Below, piece after piece: positions 1 through 6,104 of a stretch of 8,989 bases of DNA; positions within the stretch are counted from its first letter, which is position 1; every line of letters begins with the position of its first letter. The DNA comes from CAZIAK01 sp964537035. Its GTDB lineage: Bacteria > Planctomycetota > B15-G4. A program made the position numbers and the translations under genes. Where the stretch lies: the NCBI GenBank assembly GCA_964537035.1, contig CAZIAK010000089.1, positions 1 through 8,989 on the forward strand, given 5' to 3'. The notes under the pieces are model-generated. The model did no database searches. It saw only the letters and a list, made by a program, of their open reading frames with translations, and was not told the origin of the DNA.

Positions 1-1
1 C

Positions 2-532
2 CTGGCCTGGGTGGGCGGAGGCCTGCTCGTCGCCGTGCTTGGCGGCGCCTTCGCACCCTTTCTTGGCCTGGCCGGTTTCGTGGTCATGGCTGTAGAGCTC
101 CTGCCTCTGCGCAGCCGCTCCCGCCATTTCGCCAGCGCCTCCGTGGCCTGCTGGGTGGCGATCCTCCTGCGCTCTGCGGTCGCCGCCGGCTGGCTCGGAT
201 CCTGGGCCGCCATGGCCACCCTGCCCGTGCTCGCCCTCATGCTCTGGTGGATGGGCGATGGCACGGCCGAGCTCGCCCAACGCTTCGCGGCTCAAGCGCC
301 CGCGCTCGCCCAACGCCTCACCCGCCGGTCGCTGCAGCTCGGGCTGGCTGCCTTCGTGCTGATCTTCGCCATGGTGGTCTTGGGCGGGCTGGTCGCCGGC
401 CAGACCGAAGGTGGCCCGCTCTTCGAGCTGGCCGTGACCAGCCTGGCCCTCGGTGGCTTCGGGGCCATGCTGGCCGCCCTGGGTGCCTGTGCCTACTCGC
501 TCTTCAACGTCCGCAAGCAGCTGTTGCGCTGA
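2..532 (+). CDS. Integral membrane protein of unknown function, 5' end outside the window
   Basis: The reading frame is open from the first bases of the window to a TGA at 530-532. A GTG at 11 could serve as a start, but the codons before it (Leu-Ala-Trp) already belong to the first hydrophobic stretch, so the gene most likely begins upstream and is seen only in part. About 176 residues are visible with roughly five hydrophobic segments: near residues 4-30, 43-60, 64-82, 108-130 and 140-165, counted from the GTG. Short basic loops such as LRSRSRH and a C-terminal RKQLLR separate or follow them, which suggests that these parts face the cytoplasm. I see no catalytic motif and do not recognise the family. 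GC-rich codon use matches the neighbours. The next gene, 113 bases downstream, has its own candidate promoter, so co-transcription is uncertain. That this is a real coding gene is well supported; its function is unknown. Confidence 0.72.
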   Translation: MAWVGGGLLVAVLGGAFAPFLGLAGFVVMAVELLPLRSRSRHFASASVACWVAILLRSAVAAGWLGSWAAMATLPVLALMLWWMGDGTAELAQRFAAQAPALAQRLTRRSLQLGLAAFVLIFAMVVLGGLVAGQTEGGPLFELAVTSLALGGFGAMLAALGACAYSLFNVRKQLLR

Positions 533-631
533 GTTGCCTGCCCTGCCCTCGAGCGTCCGGCCGAACCGCGACGCCGAGCGGCACTTCACAACGTCTCCCA
601 AGCGCCGGGCGGGCCCCGTAGCCCGTCGCGG

Positions 632-637
632 TATGCT
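632..637 (+). promoter_or_regulatory. Candidate -10 element (TATGCT) just upstream of the YfhO-family gene
   Basis: TATGCT is followed by CGGCCCCC and then the ATG at 646. A start of transcription 6-8 bases past the element would fall at about 643-646, on or next to the start codon. No purine-rich ribosome binding site precedes this ATG, which fits a leaderless or nearly leaderless message. No convincing -35 hexamer is visible at 16-18 bases upstream. The call rests on resemblance to TATTCTCGC at 3821 and TATGATCGC on the minus strand at 6075. Confidence 0.4.
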
Positions 638-645
638 CGGCCCCC

Positions 646-2417
646 ATGCCTGCGTCACCTGCTGAGACGAACCCCGGACCTCCCCGTGGAGCGCTGTGGG
701 CCGTGTTGTTGCTGGTGGCCCTGCTGCCCCTGGCGGTGCATCACCAGCTGCTCTCGGACGATCTGTTCCTCTACACCTACGACGCGGGACAGAGCCACCT
801 GGCCCGGTTTCAGATCATGGGAGAGGCCCTGTCCTCCGGACGGCTGCCCCTGTGGCAGAACATCGCCTACGGAGGCAGCCCGTTTCTGGCCAACCCGGAG
901 AACCCGGCGCTCTACCCGCCAGCCATGGTCGCGGCGACCCTGCTGCCGCCGTTGCTGGCCATGAACCTCATCTCGCTGCTGCACCTGTCGTTGGCTGCGG
1001 TGGGCATGGCCTTGCTGGTGCTGACCTTGGCCCGGCGCTACGGCCTGGCCCCCGGAGCTGGCCTGGCCGGTGCGCTCCTGGCCGCGGTGCTCTTCTCGCT
1101 CAACTGGTACACGCGCCTCGAACACCTGAACCTGGTGACCTACGGCGCGGCCCATGCCCTGATCCCCTGGATCTTGCTGGCCGTGGACCGGGTGCTCAAC
1201 GGGCCCCATCCCCGACGAGCCGCGGGGGCGCTGGCTCTGGCCCTGACTGCCCAGATCAGCACGGGCGGCCTGTACGTGGTCACCTACACCGCCCTGGCCC
1301 TGCTGCTCTGGGTCACCGTGGTCGGACTNNNNNNNNNNNNNNNNNNNNNNNNNNNNNNNNNNNNNNNNNNNNNNNNNNNNNNNNNNNNNNNNNNNNNNNN
1401 NNNNNNNNNNNNNNNNNNNNNNNNNNNNGGGACGACTGGCGCGCCATGGCCCTCAACGTGCGCGCCGCCGGGTCCCGCAACGAGCAGTTCATCGCGGCCG
1501 CCCTCGGCGTCGAGAGCCCCGCGGGCTTCATGGGCTACGCCTTCCCGGTCGACCTGGCCCGGCACCTCTACACCAACTACGGCACCCTCGCGCCCAAGCA
1601 GCGCCTGCGCCGAGCCAAGGCCCTGTCGGTGCGCCACGCCACGGTGAACGAGTTCATGTCCCCACGAGGGCAGATCTGGGAAGAGGTCCGTACAGATCCC
1701 TTCCCCGGTGGCGTCGATGGTCCGCTGACCTGGGACGACGACGCACCCCGTCCGCGAGCGTTTCTGCCTGCCTCGGTGGGTGTGATTCTGGGAGACGACC
1801 CGGAGCACAAGGTGCTCTACGCGGTTTACGACGCGCCAGGGCATCGGGCCGACGTGGCCAGTTTGATTTCGCTCGACGACGGCACGGTAGAGCTGCCGCC
1901 AGCCGAGAGCGTGGATGCGCTCGTGGTCATCGAGTGTGCCCAGACCACAACGGCAACAGCCCTCGCCTGGATCGCTGACGTCGAGCGGTCGGGCGCGCCG
2001 GTTGTGCGCGTGTCCAGCCCGCCGCTGCGTCGAGAGATCCCCCAGCTGAGCCACGTGGCGGAGCGGCTCGCCCAGACCGGGCGCACACCTGATGGGGCGA
2101 CGTTTGCTCGCGTCCACCCAGGGGCGGTGACCGTCGCGCTGCCTGCCGACTCAGCCCAGGCCATCGCTGAGAGTGGACGGTGGTTGGTGCTCTCGGAGAC
2201 CTGGCACCTCTGGGGCGGCTGGACCGTGGAGGCTGGCGACGAACCGCTGACCCAGCACCGAGCCGACGGTGTCGCCACCGCGGTGTGGCTGCCGCAAGGC
2301 TCGGCCACAGTGACCGCCACCTATGATCCCGAGGGCATGGGTCTCGCCCTGACCCTGGGCGCAGCCGCAGTGATCGCCGCCCTGGCTCTGGCGCTTTGGC
2401 CCCGCCGAGAGGCGTGA
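646..2417 (+). CDS. YfhO-family integral membrane protein (GT-C-like), interrupted by an assembly gap
   Basis: The N-terminal 227 residues (646-1326) have a first membrane segment at about 16-33, followed by an extracytoplasmic loop with DDLFLYTYD and the family-typical run SGRLPLWQNIAYGGSPFLANP (about residues 64-84) ending in LYPP. Several more membrane helices come before the gap at 1329. After the gap, 328 codons (1431-2414) encode a large soluble region with the usual YfhO C-terminal pattern: NEQFIAAALGVES, then WLVLSETWHLWGGWTVEAG, a LPQGSATVTATYDP stretch, and one last helix before a WPRRE tail. YfhO-family proteins are polytopic GT-C-like proteins; the Bacillus and Listeria members are linked to glycosylation of teichoic acids. 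The substrate here is unknown. The two halves lie in different frames if the 100 N are taken literally, so the true gap length must equal 2 modulo 3. The small number of helices seen suggests that the gap hides far more than 100 bases. It is annotated as one gene because both halves fit the same family in order. The start is the ATG at 646; no ribosome binding site is evident. Confidence 0.83.
1329..1428. other. Assembly gap (100 N) inside the YfhO-family gene
   Basis: This is exactly 100 undetermined bases, a conventional placeholder for a scaffold gap of unknown size. The coding frame before it (codons starting at 1327) and after it (codons starting at 1431) are out of register by this length, so 100 cannot be the true size unless a frameshift exists. 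The missing sequence should encode the central membrane helices of the YfhO-family protein. Confidence 0.97.
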
Positions 2418-2460
2418 GCTCCTGGGCCATGGCGAAGCTTGGCCTTCATCTTCCCACCTT

Positions 2461-2487
2461 TTGACTTTCACTTGGACGGGGCATAAC
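2461..2487 (+). promoter_or_regulatory. Candidate sigma-70-like promoter of the DUF4143 ATPase gene
   Basis: TTGACT at 2461-2466 matches the TTGACA -35 consensus at five of six positions. CATAAC at 2482-2487 is a fair -10 (four of six, 15-base spacer); TAACCT at 2484-2489 is the alternative (17-base spacer, three of six). The whole 60-base block 2461-2520 has 25 G or C (42 percent), clearly lower than the surrounding genes, as expected for a control region. Transcription would start around 2494, leaving about a 30-base leader before the ATG at 2524. Confidence 0.4.
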
Positions 2488-2501
2488 CTTTCATTTGGAC
2501 G
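2465..2501 (+). repeat. 14-base direct repeat upstream of the ATPase gene, possible operator
   Basis: CTTTCACTTGGACG (2465-2478) recurs as CTTTCATTTGGACG (2488-2501) with a single C/T difference and a 23-base period, about two turns of the helix. A much weaker third match (CTTCATCTTCC, from 2444) lies 22 bases before the first. The first copy touches the candidate -35 and the pair spans the candidate -10, so a protein bound there would block RNA polymerase. The function is inferred; the repeat itself is seen directly. Confidence 0.5.
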
Positions 2502-2517
2502 TACCTCAAATTATCCC
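2479..2517 (+). repeat. Imperfect inverted repeat in the ATPase upstream region
   Basis: GGG (2479-2481) and ATAA (2483-2486) on the left are mirrored by TTAT (2511-2514) and CCC (2515-2517) on the right, with C2482 bulged. Inside them, ATTTG (2493-2497) is mirrored by CAAAT (2507-2511) around a 9-base loop; T2511 is shared by the two arms, so they cannot both pair fully. The structure overlaps the second direct-repeat copy and ends seven bases before the chosen start codon. It could be a leader hairpin or a protein site. No T-run follows, so it is not a typical terminator. Confidence 0.35.
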
Positions 2518-2523
2518 TTAGCC

Positions 2524-3777
2524 ATGACAAAACCCATTGGAACGATCTCCCGGTTGGTCGAGCCCAGGCTGCAGGAAGCACTGGCCGACAGCCCCGTCGT
2601 GCTCATCCATGGGCCGCGCCAGTGCGGCAAGACGACCTTGGCTCAACACGTGGGCAAGAAGCTGGGGTACGAGTACTTCAACCTGGACGAAGATGTCCCC
2701 CGCGCCGCTGCCGAGGCCGACCCTGTGGGCTTCGTGGCCGAGTTGTCTGAGCACGTCATCCTTGATGAAGTGCAGCGCGTTCCGAGCCTGTTCACCGCAC
2801 TCAAGGTCGCGGTGGATCGTGACCGCACACCCGGGCGATTCCTGCTCACAGGCTCGGCAAACGTACTTCTCGTGCCCCAGCTCGCAGACTCCTTGGCTGG
2901 CCGGATCGAGATCCTGCGCCTCTACCCCTTCGCACAGTGCGAGATTGAAGAGCAAGACGCTCCCTTCCTGGATCGGCTCTTCGAGGGGCGCTTCAAGACC
3001 AGCCGGGGTGTGCGCCTCGGGCGCCTACTGGCGGAGCGTGTCGTCGCAGGAGGCTATCCGGCAGCACTGGCCAGAAGCACTCCCCGTCGACGAGCCACTT
3101 GGTACCGGAACCTCGTGGAGACGCTCGTACAACGCGACGTCCGTAGCTTGGCCCGCATCTCCTCGCTCGAAGCGCTGCCCCGGTTGCTCGCGCTGGCGGC
3201 TGGCCAAACGGCCCACCTGCTCAACGTGGCCGACCTGGCTGGGCCGTTTCAGCTCAGCCGTCCGACGATCCGCGACTACGTAACGCTCCTTGAGCATGTT
3301 TTCCTGATCGAAGAGCTGCCGCCCTGGCACAGTAATCGTCTCAGCCGCCTGGTAAAGAAGCCCAAACTACACGTGTGCGATACCGGTCTGGCCGCAGCAC
3401 TCCTGGGACTGGATACGGACGCGCTCTACGAAGATCGCCAGGCCTACGGGCAGCTCCTCGAGACCTTTGTGCTAGGTGAGCTGCGGCGCCTGGCAAGCGG
3501 GCACGAAGACGAGATCCGTTTCCACCACTTTCGCGACAAGGACGGCTACGAGGTTGACGTAGTCCTCGAACACACAGGCCGCAAGCTCGCTGGCCTTGAG
3601 GTCAAGGCGTCCTCCACCGTCACCTCCGCTGACTTCCGCGGGCTGCGCAAATTCGCCCGAGCAGCTGGCAAGCGCTTCACCGCTGGCGTCGTGCTCTACG
3701 ACGGCGAGACCAGCGTGGGCTTTGGGGACAACCTGTACGCGGTACCTATCAGGGCCCTGTGGGAGAAGACAGCCTGA
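2524..3777 (+). CDS. AAA+ ATPase of the AAA_14 / DUF4143 family
   Basis: The 417-residue protein has the full two-part architecture of this family. The N-terminal AAA+ domain shows a Walker A motif GPRQCGKT (30-37), a Walker B motif VILDE followed by VQRVP (78-87), a sensor-1 stretch LLTGSAN (107-113) and the LAGRIEILRLYPF segment (124-136). A GGYPAAL motif and a WYRNLVETLVQRDV segment follow, then a winged-helix-like region with LSRPTIRDYVTLLE. The C-terminal DUF4143 part carries a restriction-endonuclease-like signature: E313 (LLETFV), D345 (EVDVV) and E359-x-K361 (LEVKAS). The family is common and often carried by transferred DNA, but its cellular role is not settled; nuclease activity is inferred from the motif only. 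I chose ATG 2524 over the TTG at 2461 because the extra 21 codons would run through the repeats and promoter-like sequence and add no conserved residues. No clear ribosome binding site precedes it. Codons such as AAA, ATT, GTA and CTA are more frequent than in neighbouring genes, a mild sign of separate origin. Confidence 0.93.
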   Translation: MTKPIGTISRLVEPRLQEALADSPVVLIHGPRQCGKTTLAQHVGKKLGYEYFNLDEDVPRAAAEADPVGFVAELSEHVILDEVQRVPSLFTALKVAVDRDRTPGRFLLTGSANVLLVPQLADSLAGRIEILRLYPFAQCEIEEQDAPFLDRLFEGRFKTSRGVRLGRLLAERVVAGGYPAALARSTPRRRATWYRNLVETLVQRDVRSLARISSLEALPRLLALAAGQTAHLLNVADLAGPFQLSRPTIRDYVTLLEHVFLIEELPPWHSNRLSRLVKKPKLHVCDTGLAAALLGLDTDALYEDRQAYGQLLETFVLGELRRLASGHEDEIRFHHFRDKDGYEVDVVLEHTGRKLAGLEVKASSTVTSADFRGLRKFARAAGKRFTAGVVLYDGETSVGFGDNLYAVPIRALWEKTA

Positions 3778-3783
3778 GCCAGT

Positions 3784-3805
3784 AGGCGAGGATCAGGCGA
3801 GGTTC
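3784..3805 (+). repeat. 11-base tandem duplicate upstream of the cyclophilin gene
   Basis: AGGCGAGGATC (3784-3794) is followed directly by AGGCGAGGTTC (3795-3805), differing at one base. The 11-base period is close to one helical turn, so both copies face the same side of the DNA, about 16 bases upstream of the candidate -10 at 3821. It could be a binding site or a simple duplication. The second copy also forms a short GGCGA/TCGCC hairpin (3796-3808) without a T-run. Confidence 0.4.
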
Positions 3806-3820
3806 GCCGATCGAATCCTG

Positions 3821-3826
3821 TATTCT
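3821..3826 (+). promoter_or_regulatory. Candidate -10 element (TATTCT) of the cyclophilin gene
   Basis: TATTCT is followed by CGCCGGCCCCC, closely resembling the TATGCTCGGCCCCC before the YfhO-family gene. Transcription would start near 3833, giving a leader of about 22 bases that contains the ribosome binding site at 3843. No good -35 hexamer is present at standard spacing. Confidence 0.38.
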
Positions 3827-3842
3827 CGCCGGCCCCCGCAAC

Positions 3843-3847
3843 GAGAG
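3843..3847 (+). promoter_or_regulatory. Ribosome binding site of the cyclophilin gene
   Basis: GAGAG lies seven bases before the ATG at 3855, a usual spacing. It supports that ATG as the start, as does the signal peptide beginning at once after it. It is the clearest such site in the window. Confidence 0.5.
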
Positions 3848-3854
3848 TCAGCCC

Positions 3855-4598
3855 ATGCGCCCTTCCCAGTCCTTCTATGCGTCGCTCGCCGTCCTTGCCC
3901 TCACGGTGGCGTGCGGTTCTGGTTCTAACGGCACTGCTGCGGAGGGCGGCGATGCCTCCGAAGCCGACGGTGCCACCGAGGCAGACGCTGCTGCGGGCGC
4001 CGCTCACGTGGCGCTCACGGACGCCGAGTTCGAGCTGCTGAAGAGCCCGAGCGATCCGGCCCTGAACCAGTCAGCCCCTGCCGTCTTCAAGGTGCGCTTC
4101 AAGACCACCCAGGGCGACGTCGTCATCGAGTCCCACCGAGACTGGGCCCCCAACGGGGCCGACCGGTTCTACAACCTGAGCAAGTCCGGCTACTTCGACG
4201 GGATCAAGTTCTTCAGGGTGGTGAAGGGCTTCATGGCCCAGTTCGGCATCCACGGTGACCCCTCCGTGGCCAAGGCCTGGATGAACGAGACCATCCAGGA
4301 CGACCCACGAGGCCAGAGCAACAAGCGCGGCTTCGTCACCTACGGCACCACCGGCGCCCCCAACAGCCGGGCCACCCAGATGTTCATCAACTACGGCGAC
4401 AACGGCTTCCTCGACCCCCAGGGCTTCGTCCCCTTCGGCAAGGTCGTGGAGGGCATGGACGTGGTCGACTCGCTCTTCTCCGAGTACGGCGAGCAGACCA
4501 CCAGCAAGCAAGGCTCGATCATGCAGGAGGGCAACGCCTTCCTCGATGAGAACTACCCCAAGCTCGACGCGATCGTCACCGCGCGGGTAGAGGAGTGA
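3855..4598 (+). CDS. Cyclophilin-type peptidyl-prolyl cis-trans isomerase, predicted lipoprotein
   Basis: This 247-residue protein starts with a lipoprotein signal: a hydrophobic core at 7-19 ending in LTVAC, so Cys20 would be the lipidated first residue of the mature protein. An acidic, Ala/Gly-rich linker (about 21-50) follows, then a cyclophilin domain from about residue 78 to the C terminus. The catalytic segment FFRVVKGFMAQFG contains R121, F126 and Q129, equivalent to R55, F60 and Q63 of human cyclophilin A. Further family segments are TQMFIN (174-179), NGFLD (183-187) and VPFGKVVEGMDVVD. The site matching Trp121 of cyclophilin A is Phe185, as in the E. coli enzymes PpiA and PpiB. The protein should catalyse proline isomerisation and help proteins fold in the periplasm or at the membrane. 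It lies 77 bases after the ATPase gene with its own ribosome binding site and candidate promoter, and it converges on the glycosyltransferase gene with 55 bases between the stops. Confidence 0.95.
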   Translation: MRPSQSFYASLAVLALTVACGSGSNGTAAEGGDASEADGATEADAAAGAAHVALTDAEFELLKSPSDPALNQSAPAVFKVRFKTTQGDVVIESHRDWAPNGADRFYNLSKSGYFDGIKFFRVVKGFMAQFGIHGDPSVAKAWMNETIQDDPRGQSNKRGFVTYGTTGAPNSRATQMFINYGDNGFLDPQGFVPFGKVVEGMDVVDSLFSEYGEQTTSKQGSIMQEGNAFLDENYPKLDAIVTARVEE

Positions 4599-4653
4599 GC
4601 TGAGGGGAGGAGTGATGCGCCGACTCGTCGGTGTCTCCACCGCGCACGACTGC

Positions 4654-6006
4654 CTAGCGCCCCACGACCATCGTCTTCATCCAGCTCTTCGCTGGCACGC
4701 GGTAGACCCTCAGCGTGTGCCCGGGGCGCTCGATGCCCCAGAGATCAACCAGCGGCGCGTAGAGTGAGTCGAGCACGTAGGGCTGGGGGTCGCCGTGAGG
4801 CCCCGGCGTGAACTCGGCCAGCANNNNNNNNNNNNNNNNNNNNNNNNNNNNNNNNNNNNNNNNNNNNNNNNNNNNNNNNNNNNNNNNNNNNNNNNNNNNN
4901 NNNNNNNNNNNNNNNNNNNNNNNGCCCCCCCGCCCGGCCAGCCGCTCGAGCATCCCCAGCACACTGTCCCAACCCAGGGCAGCGAGCACGGCCAGGGCTG
5001 GCAGCAGGGGCAACACGAAGCGCCAGAAGAACAGCGACTTGGTCAGCATCCCGGCCAGATACAGCAGGGGGAAGGCCAGCAGCACCGCCGCCGTGCGCCA
5101 GCTCTTGCCGACGATCGTCACCACGCCCCAGAGCAACGCCACGGCGTGGGCGCCCCCGACCATGACCAGGGTCGCGCGCCCGTAGAGCATGGGCAACGGC
5201 TCACGACTCTGGCCCCAGGCGGGGCTGTCGCCCCAGCGGGTGTACTGATTGATGACGCCGGCGCTGAAGTCGTCCCAGGAGAGCAGGGCGTAAGGGTTGG
5301 CGACGACGAACGCGAGCAGCGACACCACGGGCAGGCCGAGCGCGCAGAGCCACCAGCGCCGCGGACGATCACGGCCCAGCATCAGCGCCAGCAGCGGCAA
5401 GGCCATGGCGATGGCGCCGTTGTACTTGGTAGCCGCCGCCAAGCCTGCCACCACCGCCCCCCACCAGGCCCAGCGCAGACCGTCGCCTGCCAGCACGCGC
5501 AGGGACATCCAGGTGACCACGGCCACCAGGAACGTCATGGGCACGTCGTTCACGCCGAAGTGCGAGTCGCGCCCGTGCAAGAAGCTGAAGCCCACCAGCA
5601 ACAGCGCCGCCAGCCCCGCCCGGTCACCGGCCAGGCGCCTGGCTGCGGCAGCCACCACGAAGGCCGTGGCCGCACCAAGCAGCGCCGCCAGGATGCGCGA
5701 CAGCCGGTACAGCCCACCCTGGTTGATCCAACGCCGGGTCGACGGCTCGCCCCACACGACCGCGCGCACTTGGCTGACGCCGAACAAGGCATAGGTGAGC
5801 AGGGGCGGGTTCTCGAAGCGATGAGGGTCGAGATCGCCCCAGGTCATGCGGGCGGCGACCCCGGCGTAGTGGCGCTCGTCGGCGTGGTACATCACCGGCG
5901 GGTCGCCGTGATCGAGGCCGATCAGGCGCAGGGCGCAGAAGGTCAGGGCCAGAGCTGCCAGGGTCAGACGGCGGGTGAGAGGCTTGTTCAAATCGACCTG
6001 TCGCAA
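4654..6006 (-). CDS. GT-C fold glycosyltransferase (family 39 / PMT_2-like), interrupted by an assembly gap
   Basis: The protein has the marks of a polytopic transferase that uses lipid-linked sugar donors and acts on the periplasmic side of the membrane. After a first helix (about 13-30), the loop has YHADERHY with the acidic pair D43-E44, where the family keeps its catalytic Asp, then RFENPPLL (63-70). The family-typical DSHFGVNDVPMTF (147-159) follows, then KYNG (194-197) and NPYA (237-240) between further helices. After the gap, 55 residues remain with the common tail ERPGHTLRVYRVP. Both sides of the gap share one frame if it is 100 bases, so its true length should equal 1 modulo 3. Residues are numbered from the TTG at 6006; a second TTG at 5991 is preceded by CAGG at a usable distance and may be the true start. 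No ATG is available near the N terminus. The acceptor is unknown; protein, lipid A or a polymer are all possible. Confidence 0.85.
   Translation of the reverse strand: MRQVDLNKPLTRRLTLAALALTFCALRLIGLDHGDPPVMYHADERHYAGVAARMTWGDLDPHRFENPPLLTYALFGVSQVRAVVWGEPSTRRWINQGGLYRLSRILAALLGAATAFVVAAAARRLAGDRAGLAALLLVGFSFLHGRDSHFGVNDVPMTFLVAVVTWMSLRVLAGDGLRWAWWGAVVAGLAAATKYNGAIAMALPLLALMLGRDRPRRWWLCALGLPVVSLLAFVVANPYALLSWDDFSAGVINQYTRWGDSPAWGQSREPLPMLYGRATLVMVGGAHAVALLWGVVTIVGKSWRTAAVLLAFPLLYLAGMLTKSLFFWRFVLPLLPALAVLAALGWDSVLGMLERLAGRGGXXXXXXXXXXXXXXXXXXXXXXXXXXXXXXXXXXLAEFTPGPHGDPQPYVLDSLYAPLVDLWGIERPGHTLRVYRVPAKSWMKTMVVGR
4824..4923. other. Assembly gap (100 N) inside the GT39-like gene
   Basis: This is a second placeholder of exactly 100 undetermined bases. 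The bases next to it on the high-coordinate side are C-rich (a run of seven C at 4925-4931, then GCCCGGCC), a context in which short-read assembly often fails. The missing part encodes the C-terminal portion of the glycosyltransferase, probably its last helices and part of a periplasmic domain. Confidence 0.97.
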
Positions 6007-6047
6007 AGGTGGCCAGGGGCGGTGGCGGCTGTCGTCGAGCGAGTGGC

Positions 6048-6073
6048 TGATCGTCTACACTTCGCTGCGATCA
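6048..6073. promoter_or_regulatory. Candidate operator: 6-bp dyad in the divergent promoter region
   Basis: TGATCG (6048-6053) and CGATCA (6068-6073) form a perfect inverted repeat with a 14-base spacer and a 20-base centre-to-centre distance, about two helical turns. It encloses the candidate plus-strand -10 TACACT and overlaps the candidate minus-strand -10 TATGAT. A dimeric regulator bound there could control the glycosyltransferase and the SGNH protein together. A 6-bp dyad can arise by chance in 98 bases, so this is a candidate only. Confidence 0.4.
6056..6061 (+). promoter_or_regulatory. Candidate -10 element (TACACT) for the SGNH membrane protein gene
   Basis: TACACT matches the -10 consensus at four of six positions and is the best candidate ahead of the ATG at 6105, giving a leader of about 37 bases. 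There is no clear -35. The only ribosome binding site candidate is a weak GAG at 6096-6098. Confidence 0.3.
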
Positions 6074-6075
6074 TA
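6070..6075 (-). promoter_or_regulatory. Candidate -10 element (TATGAT on the minus strand) for the GT39-like gene
   Basis: Read on the minus strand, 6075-6070 is TATGAT, five of six matches to the -10 consensus, followed by CGC, as in the TATTCTCGC element of the cyclophilin gene. Transcription would begin near 6063 and leave a leader of roughly 57 to 72 bases, depending on which TTG is the start codon. No strong -35 was found. Confidence 0.38.
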
Positions 6076-6104
6076 GCGCCCCCTCGCACAGTCCCGAGCA
6101 GCCC

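Noticed and set aside
606..625. CGGGC/GCCCG hairpin after the first gene as a terminator
   Set aside because: A five-pair GC stem with a 10-base loop and no T-run is expected by chance in such GC-rich sequence.
1284..2117. Minus-strand open frame spanning the first gap
   Set aside because: It runs through the N placeholder, is Arg/His-rich, and lies opposite the well-supported YfhO-type C-terminal region.
2461..2523. TTG at 2461 as start of the ATPase, adding 21 residues
   Set aside because: The extension would be coded by the AT-rich promoter-like block with repeats and has no family residues; homologues usually begin shortly before the segment leading to Walker A, as the ATG at 2524 does.
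4620..4642. Short hairpins between the convergent cyclophilin and GT39-like genes (CCGA/TCGG and CGGTG/CACCG) as a bidirectional terminator
   Set aside because: The stems are only four to five pairs, they overlap and exclude each other, and there is no T-run on either strand. The position is right, but the evidence is too weak.
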